Assembly: GCA_905221605.1 (NCBI GenBank)
Contig: CAJNDS010002476.1
Location: 91,037 to 155,036 of the forward strand
Direction: 5' to 3'
From: Symbiodinium natans
Taxonomy: Eukaryota > Sar > Dinophyceae > Suessiales > Symbiodiniaceae
Length of the DNA: 64,000 bases
Below, piece by piece: positions 57,301-64,000 of the stretch; position 1 is the first letter of the stretch, and every line of letters begins with the position of its first letter. The position numbers and the translations under genes are program-made. Under the pieces are notes generated by a model. That model did not search any database. It was not told where the DNA came from and saw only the letters and a list, made by a program, of their open reading frames with translations.

Positions 57301-57575
57301 ACTAGGGTTTGGGGTTTGGGGTTTGGGGTTTGGGTTTAGGGTTTGGGGTTTGGGGTTTGGGATTTGGGGTTTTAGGGTTTGGGGTTTGGGATTTGGGGTT
57401 TGGGGTTGGGATTGGGGTTTGGGGTTTGGGGTTTGGGGTTTAGGGTTTAGGGTTTAGGGTTTGGGGTTTGGGGTTTAGGGTTTAGGGTTCAGGGGTGAGG
57501 GGGGGGGGGGGTGTGATAAGAGCGCAGGGCTACACAGGCTCTGAAGGATTTAAGGGTATGAACGGCCCCCAAAGA

Positions 57576-57651
57576 GACACGTTCTTTACAACCATTGCCA
57601 TACTTGAACGTGGGACACGTTCTTTACAACCATTGCCATACTTGAACGTGG
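57576..57651. repeat. Perfect 38-bp tandem duplication
   Basis: The unit starting gacacgttctttacaacc and ending ttgaacgtg is present twice without a mismatch (57576-57613, 57614-57651). Confidence 0.9.
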
Positions 57652-58149
57652 GACCCACGAACTCGTGGCCAACGGCGTCTAAGCCGACACGCAGTTGGGA
57701 CGCCTAGAAAAAGCCAAAAGGAGGGCCTGGATACAAGTGGGATTCTAAACCTTAAGCCCGGAAACCCCTAAACCCTACCCTACACCCCCTCCCCCAAACC
57801 CCAAATCTCAACCCTAAACCCTGAACTCCAAACCCTGAACCCTAAGACTCTTCCCAGATCTACCAAGGGCCTGCGCAGGAACCCGAAATTAAACACTCAG
57901 CCCCTCTCGCAACCTCACAGCCCCCCTAAACCCTAAACCCTAAACCCGAAACCCTAAACCTTAAACCCGAAATCCTAAACCCTAAACCCTAACCACCTGC
58001 AAGGACGTGGCTCGAAGGGCAGTGAGCCACCACGACATGAGCACCTCGCAGGGGCGAGTAGGGGTGGAGGGTTTAGTGTTTAAGGTTTAGGGTCTAAACC
58101 CTAAACCCTAAACCCTAAACCCTAAACCCTAAACCCCCCCCCCTCCCCC

Positions 58150-58245
58150 TCAACAAAAAAGGAACTCGCTTCTGCTGCCAGGCAGCTCGCCCGGGGCGGC
58201 TGCTGGCGCGGGTCTCGGGGCGGCTCAGCAAGGCTGCCTTTTGCA
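58150..58245 (-). CDS. Exon-like segment
   Basis: Minus-strand reading LQKAALLSRPETRASSRPG followed by RAAWQQKRVP, between telomere arrays; may continue the 59 kb chain. A following open piece lies at 57995-58065 (RPCEVLMSWWLTALRATSLQ). Unrecognised. Confidence 0.33.
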
Positions 58246-59315
58246 GGGCTGGAGGGTTTAGGGTTTAGGGTTTAGGGTTTAGGGTCTAGGGTCTAGGGTC
58301 TAGGGTTTAGGGTTTAGGGTTTAGGGTTTAGGGTTTAGGGTTTAGGGTTTAGGGTTCAGGGTTTCAGGTGTACAGGGTGGCTTTTGGGAGGCTGTCAGGT
58401 TTGTCATATTGTTTTTGAGGGGGCAGAATGGGTGTAGATAAACGGTGTGGGGCATGTAAGCTGGTCGTACTGGGAGATTTCGACCCCAAACCCACGCAGA
58501 CCAGCTTGAAAATTCCAGGGTTTAGAGTTTCGAAAGCTAAGGGCATTGACGGGTTAAGGTTCGTAAAGTCTGGGGGCTGCGGTTTGAAAGCTTGGGGATT
58601 GGGGTTTCGGGTTGAAAACAACAACCCCCAACTTCGAAAAAGCCCAGCAGTTCGATTTAGGGTGTTGGGGGGCCCGGGTGGCTCAAGGGTGTGGAGCTCT
58701 GGAGCTTTAGGGTGTTAGGTTTCGGATTCGGGCTTCAGGAATGTTGGGGCTTCAAAGGTTTTTGGCGGCTGGTTCTGGGGTAAACCCTGAACCCTCCTAA
58801 ACCCTAAACTTTAAACCCTAAACCCTAAACCCTAAACCCTAAACCCTAAACCCTAAACCCTAAACCCTAAACCCTAAACCCTAAACCCTAAACCCTGAAC
58901 CCGGTTTAGGGCTTTAGGGTGTCGGGCTGAGTGGCCTGAGGGATCCACGGCCCGCTCGACGAAGACCCGGCTCGGTGGGAAGGCGCCAAAGGCCTCACTT
59001 GTAAACCCTAAACCCTAAACCCTAAACCCTAAACCCTAAACCCTAAACCCTAAACCCTACTCCGGCCCGGCTGGGGGGGCGGGGCGGGGGGGAAGGGGGC
59101 TCTCATGCCTTGCCTCGCCATAGTGGCATCTGAAGCCGCCACCAAGAACCTCCTGTCGCACATGTGCGCCGAGGAGGGGGGGGAGGGGGAGGTGGGCTTC
59201 GGGGTTTAGGGTTTAGGGTTTAGGGTTTAGGGTTTAGGGTTTAGGGTTTAGGGTTAAGAAATTTTAGGGTTGAGGGTCATAGGGTCGAGCCCTAAGCCCT
59301 ATGCCCTATGCGGGC

Positions 59316-59625
59316 CTCATGCAGCCGCAGAGCTTGTGCAAGCGCATCGAGGATCTTGGCTCCCCGGAACATGGCTCCGCAAGGCACTCAAGGAGGACCC
59401 TTTTAAGGGTTTAGGGTTTAGGGTTTAGGGTTTAGGGTTTAGGGTGGACTTTAGGGGCTCTTTGGGGGCGATGTAGGGGGCGACTACTTAGGTATAGAGG
59501 GACTATGTAGGGTATATATAGGGGTTCTATATGGGAGCCAGATTACTAGATACCCTGTAAACATGGCTCCGCAAGGCGTCAGTGGCCCTGAACAGGCTTG
59601 CGGCTTTGAAATGGGGAGATGCAAG
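59316..59625 (-). CDS. Two exons of an unrecognised gene
   Basis: Exon 59568-59625 (LASPHFKAASLFRATDALR) and exon 59316-59374 (MFRGAKILDALAQALRLHE) join in phase through a GC-AG intron. The intron carries an 18-base direct repeat at its ends, a TTTAGGG array and a family L element. Likely continuation downstream: an open stretch around 59095-59165 preceded by a strong polypyrimidine tract, and 58935-59005 (AFGAFPPSRVFVERAVDPS). Unrecognised. Confidence 0.45.
59386..59560. mobile_element. MITE family L with telomere array
   Basis: Shares AAGGAGGACCC…TTTGGGGG…GGGACT(A)…TATATAGGGGTTCTA with 55185-55285 and, in reverse, with 21474-21660. An array lies at 59406-59446. Located inside the intron of the 59.3-59.6 kb gene. 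Confidence 0.55.
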
Positions 59626-60412
59626 CTCAGCCCTAAACCCTAAACCCTGAACTAAACCCTGAACCCTACTGGACCCTACTGAACCCTATTAAACCCTACT
59701 AAACCCTACTGAATCCTAGTAAACCCTACTACACCCTACTAAACACTACTACACCCTACTCAACCCTGAGCCCGAAACCTCCAACCCCATCCACCACCTC
59801 CGTTCGACCCCTACTCCAAGGACATCGGCGCGCACGCCCTAAACCCTAAACACTAAGCCCTAAACCCTAAACCGTTAAACCTCTAGACTCTAAACCTCTA
59901 TTGTCTCCACAATATAGCATTGATATAACTGTTTCAACTAAACCCTAAACACAACAATCACAAATTTCAAATAGGCATAGTCATCGAGACCCAAGAGGGT
60001 TTAGGGTTTAGGACTTCAGGCTTCGGACCCAAAGCCTAGGAACAAAAAGGCGCCCTGTTTGGGTTAAAAGGGCGTGCAAGGGAACCGAAAGCCCAAAGTG
60101 AATAGCAGCCAAATCTGGGTCCAAGTATGAAAAGAAAACATAAATAAGGGTTTAGTGTTTAGGGTTTAGAACATTCAGGCTTTAGGGTTTAGGGTTTAGG
60201 GTTTAGGGTTTAGAATATTCAGGGTTTGGGGTTTAGGGTTTAAGGAATAATCAGAACCAAAAGCATCAAAAAATAATCAGGGTAATCAGGGTCATCGCAG
60301 TGATCACAATAAACGAAGCCACATGTTTATTCATAAAGGCTCGCAGCAATCATCCGGGGCTTAACCACAAGAACGGTATGCTAAGGAATATAGCCCCTAG
60401 ATAGTTACTCAA

Positions 60413-60560
60413 CTCTTATACCTTAACCTAGCCCCTAGATACCCTAATAAGAACCCCCTTGCAAAACAGAAACCCTACTTAAAGAGCTCTTATACCTTAA
60501 TCTAGCCCCTAGATACCCTAGTAAGAACCCCCTTGCAAAACAGAAACCCTACTTAAAGAG
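60413..60560. repeat. 74-bp tandem duplication
   Basis: Units 60413-60486 and 60487-60560, beginning ctcttataccttaa and ending cctacttaaagag, differ at two positions by eye. Confidence 0.85.
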
Positions 60561-61478
60561 ACCACCAAGAAATGTAAGGTTTGGTGCTCAAGGTTCAGGC
60601 TTTGGGATCCTCCTACCAGATCGTGGGGTTAGGGTTTAGGGTTTAGGGTTTAGGGTTTAGGGTTTAGGGTTTAGGGTTTAGGGTTTAGGGTTTAGGGTTT
60701 AGGGTTTAGGGTTTAGGGTTTAGGGTTTAGGGTTTAGGGTTACTCTGTGTGTGTGTGTGTACTTTGAGCCCACCTAACTTGCACACCCTAAAGCCTAAAC
60801 CCCAAAGCTCTCAACCCCAAAAGCCTAAACCCAAGACCAGCCAAGAAAAGCCTTTGGCAGTAGGGCAGATTGCGAAGCCACGCGGGCTGACGCTTGGGGG
60901 GATTTGGGGTTATACGGCCTAAGGGCTTGAGGACTGCGAGGCTTGGGATTTAGGGCTTAGGGTTTCTAGGGTTTAGGGTTTAGGGTTTAGGGTTTTAGGG
61001 TTTAGGGTTTAGGGTTTAGGGTTTAGGGTTTGGGGTTTGGGGTTTGGGGTTTGGGGTTTGGGGTTTGGGGTTTGGGGTTTGGGGTTTGGGGTTTGGGGTT
61101 TGGGAAGCTCGGCGAAAGGCATTTTCAGTGTCCCTCCGATCTTTCCGGGTTCAAGTCTTCTTTGGCTTGAATCTACGCGCAGCAAGGTTTGCTGCCAGGA
61201 CGGCAACGTGTGTTTCACATTTAGGCCCTAGGTTTCGGGGTCGTGTGGCACACAAGAGCCCCACTCTTCAAATCGGCGTGCCGAGCAACATCGGACTGAT
61301 GCAACAGAAGGGCAGAAGGCATGCAGAAGTTTAGCTAGCTCGTGAATGAATGGCAGGCCCCCTGGTCATAGCCTTGGTGACCTCTTTAGCAAGCGGAACA
61401 CGTTTCAAAAGGAACTCAACATACAGGCTGCCACCAGCTGTGAGTGCGATTTCCTCTGCCGCACCTGCTGCGGGTGAT
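60561..61478. other. Telomere arrays and a unique stretch
   Basis: 60628-60740 TTTAGGG array, 60965-61105 TTTAGGG passing into TTTGGGG, then 61106-61478 unique sequence with overlapping open frames on both strands and no recognisable product. Confidence 0.4.
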
Positions 61479-61717
61479 GAAATGCCCGAGCGTACTTAAA
61501 ACTGCAGCTGATTCCCAGCTTGAATTCGACTACACATGAACAGCCTCTGTTCAGGCCCATGTCTGGTGGACGTCTACAGCTTGCCGGTAAATCACACAAC
61601 AACATCAACAGCTTGCAGGCAGTCTGTGAAGTTGACGATGATGGCGCTGGTGCGCACCTCCAGAGCACAAATGCCACTTCTCAGCCTGCTTTGGTTGCAG
61701 ACTTGCTTCGCGGATAA
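61479..61717 (+). CDS. Possible terminal exon
   Basis: An open plus-strand frame to TAA at 61715-61717 with varied composition (LNSTTHEQPLFRPMSGGRLQ, LQAVCEVDDDGAGAHLQSTN). The reverse strand is also open (61405-61677), so the strand is uncertain. Unrecognised. A family E element follows at 61767. Confidence 0.3.
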
Positions 61718-61766
61718 CTATAATAGCAGGAGAATTAGAACAATCTTAATAAGCTTAGGAATCATA

Positions 61767-61864
61767 GTGTCCCCCCTTCATACTAACAGTCCTTAATAGG
61801 GATTATAGTACCCCCTATTGTAGTCCTATATCAAGGACTGTTAGTATAAGGGGAAACATCCCAA
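61767..61864. mobile_element. MITE family E
   Basis: A near-perfect foldback: gggatgttcccccttatact / agtataaggggaacatccc type ends with a ACAGTCCTTAATAGGGATTA core. Other copies: about 1150-1330 (interrupted by an array), 1391-1491, 15452-15538, 16926-17023, 20699-20784, 25179-25372, 32808-32875, 44525-44612, 45100-45200, 46271-46403 (array inside). Confidence 0.8.
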
Positions 61865-64000
61865 GTAGTGATAGTCATCACGATGATTCGTTGTATTGAC
61901 AAAATTCATACGGATGAAAACACTCAAAAGAAACACAATGGCACACACCGTCATACTTTGCGACGAAAACCAAGAATCTCAAACACAGTCGTGAAAAAAT
62001 GGAACATCAAGAATAATAAGAAGAGTTCCAGGAAAAATAAGCATCAATCCAGGAATCATAAGAATCATAGGAAACGTAAGAAAGTGAGAACCAAAGTTGA
62101 GGGCTCAGAGTCCATGTTGCAAGGACACGGAGGTCTCAACTTCTCAACTAGCATCCTAATAGTTCTGAGCACATACTGGGCTGCACTTAGGAGGGTAGCT
62201 ATAAATTAAAATTTCTAGCCGCCTTGTTAAGAAACCCAATAAGCCCAAAAAGGCTAAAGATCTAAAGTTCTAGTAAAGTACCACAAGGCATAGATCGCCC
62301 TGATGGTGAAGAGGTTTTGTTGGTTAGGGGTCTTGCGCTTGGGGCTGAAGGCCCCAACTCCAAAAAAAAATTGGTTCTTTGTCGGGACGGATAGGGATTC
62401 TAGGTACCCACAGCCCAAGAGACGCTTCGTAAAGGAAGCTTAGGTGAACAAGCCCCCTAATTCTAGACTAAAATCCAGCCCTACATGCACCTGTCCGCCA
62501 TCCAGGATCTCGCCCAAAACGAAGCCTTGCTCTTCACCGTCGGTACTCCAGCCTTGCCAGCCGCCATTTCCCTAGGGGTCCATGTACTTATATATATACT
62601 TGGACTCTAAAGCGACCATAGTAAGGGAACCCCTTAAGGCCCCAAGTATACACTACATAGGTCTAAGCGCTTTCGTTTAGGGCTTCGGGGCTTGCTCTGG
62701 GGGCTTCGGCTTGCAGGGCTTTGCGGGATTAAGGCTTCTAGGTTTAGGGCCTATGAGGTTAAGCAATGCAAACCTGGGAAGTCTCACCCCAAACCCTGAA
62801 TCCTGAACCCTGAACCCTAAGCCCTACACCCTAAACCCTATACCCCGGAAAGTGGCTCAGGAGCCCGCTAAAGCGAAGCTTTGTCCACTCTGGTCTGAGG
62901 GACTTCTATCGCCGATACACCCTTAATTAAGGGGTTCCTTTGAGCGATTTTGAGTAGAGCTTTCCCTACACCGAAAACCCCTTAACCCTAAACCTTAAAC
63001 CTAATCCCCTCAAACCTGTTTGAGCGATTTTGATGAGGGGCTGTCTCTCAAGGGGCACTTTGTGGGAGTCCTAAGTATCGGGAGATACAAGAGGGGGTGC
63101 GGGGTTTAGGGTTTAGGGTTTAGGGTTTCGGGTTTCGGGTTTAGGGTTTAGGGTCACCCTGAGCCAATCGCTGCCTCCACCTCCTCCAGACAGCCAGTTG
63201 CTGTGGGGCGTCGTGTTGAAGACTGTCCTGCGCCCGGGGGTTTAGGGTTTAGGGTCCCTCGTGAGTCCTGCGGCCCCCCGGGATGCCCCGCAAGTAATGG
63301 CAGGATGGCCCTTAACTCTAAGTAAGGGAAGTGAGGGTGTAGGGTGTAGGGTTTAGGGTGTAGGGTGTAGGGTTTAGGGTTTAGGGTTTCGGGTTTCGGG
63401 TTTAGGGTTTAGGGTTCACGTGGTTCAGGGTTGAGGGTATAGGGTTCAGGGTGTAAGGGAAGCTACATGGTCCCAACATGATCCTTCAAGGGTTCTGAAG
63501 TATGGGCCCTTGGGGGCCCTTGGGCTTTTATAGGGTATATGCGGGGTTTAGGGTTTAGGGTTTAGGGTTTGTATATAGGGGTTCCCCAATTCAAGGCCCA
63601 TCTTAACCGGAAGACTAAGAACAAACCGACAGATATCACCAATGCCCGTATTAATGCGATCATGATCGTCATGGGCAGCATGACCATTCGGACGTCGCTA
63701 TTTCGCTGTTATTGAGGCCCTTTCGGCAAAAAATGAACGCACCCTCCTTAACCCTAAACCCTAAACCCTAAAAATCCTAAACCCTAAACGCTCAACCCTG
63801 ATTGCCCTGAGCCCCGAAACCGAGCCCCATGGGTCCGTTGATCCACGTTATGCCGATGGCCTCCGAAGTACGTGATGGAGGATCCTCGGCGGCTGTCTAG
63901 GTCTCAGGGACTAGGGTTTTCAGGGTTTAGGGGTAGGATTTAGGGTGTAGGGCTTAAGGCTTAAGAATTGGGGCTTAGGGTTTAGGGTTTCGGGCTCAGG
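61865..64000. other. Repeat-rich right end of window
   Basis: 61868-62209 is an A-rich stretch whose lysine/asparagine-rich ORF looks like purine-rich simple sequence; then repeat K (62193-62288), decayed telomere units (62780-62850, 62975-63005), TTTAGGG/TTTCGGG arrays (63100-63155, 63330-63412, 63545-63575) and a family G copy (63463-63610). No supported gene. Confidence 0.45.

Noticed and set aside
61868-62209. Lysine-rich 113-codon ORF
   Set aside because: A-rich low-complexity sequence with short internal repeats (AATCATAAGAATCATAGGAA); not convincing as coding.
1-64000. The window as a chromosome end or subtelomere
   Set aside because: Arrays are short, flip orientation constantly, and lie between exons of coherent genes; nothing resembles a terminal array.
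1-64000. A CRISPR-like array (regular repeats with unique spacers)
   Set aside because: Units vary in number and orientation, spacers include eukaryotic exons and MITEs, and no cas-like genes are present.
1-64000. Assembly artefact from joining telomere-ended reads
   Set aside because: Considered seriously, but the exact in-frame splicing of sixteen exons and the duplications flanking arrays are not expected from random misjoins. Individual junctions may still be artefacts.
1-64000. Land-plant origin because of TTTAGGG
   Set aside because: Plant introns are GT-AG with AT-rich bodies; the GA/GC donors and AG|G acceptors here point to dinoflagellates.

Overview
The window is eukaryotic nuclear DNA dominated by plant/alveolate-type telomere heptamers (TTTAGGG on one strand, CCCTAAA on the other). 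These occur in well over a hundred interstitial blocks of 2 to about 20 units, in both orientations, roughly every 100-300 bases. Between the blocks lie short unique segments and many copies of at least a dozen short inverted-repeat (MITE-like) families. I infer a dinoflagellate or close relative (Suessiales/Symbiodiniaceae or Amoebophrya-like). The reasons are TTTAGGG repeats, a base composition near 50% GC by eye, and above all introns that begin GA, GC or GT, end AG, and are followed by G in the exon. Dinoflagellates are known for this splice pattern and for introner elements; plants are not. No species call is possible from the sequence alone. The main result is that many unique segments are exons and the telomere-repeat or MITE blocks between them are introns. 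The clearest case is a minus-strand gene at 27311-32167. Sixteen short exons join in frame (1473 nt, 490 codons plus stop) into a full-length DUF1254/DUF1214 protein. Fourteen of its fifteen introns carry TTTAGGG/CCCTAAA repeats. Most introns are bounded by short direct repeats containing the splice site, and one carries a near-perfect duplication of about 37 bases. This looks like intron gain by insertion of telomeric DNA or MITEs into genes, with target duplication supplying the splice sites. By the same logic I recover a SET-domain methyltransferase-like gene (minus, 55034-56470), three unrecognised minus-strand exon chains (24603-25761; 23125-24584; 36570-38143), a minus-strand chain at 59316-59625, and a plus-strand gene end (54642-54936) lying tail to tail with the SET gene. 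Single exon-like segments are scattered elsewhere. Layout: 1-23.1 kb is mostly repeat blocks and MITEs with only weak exon candidates; 23.1-32.2 kb is a minus-strand gene run; 32.2-36 kb is repeats plus two minisatellite-like duplications; 36-42 kb holds minus-strand exons; 42.4-46 kb has a degenerate transposase-like fragment inside a segmental duplication; 46-51 kb is repeats with a few exon candidates; 51.3-52.9 kb is a telomere-repeat-free island edged by GGGTTTT motifs; 53-60 kb contains genes on both strands; 60-64 kb is repeats, a 74-bp tandem duplication and one plausible plus-strand terminal exon. I saw no rRNA, tRNA or CRISPR array and could not assign promoters or poly(A) sites. All exon models rest on reading-frame continuity, splice-site rules and remembered family motifs; no search was run.
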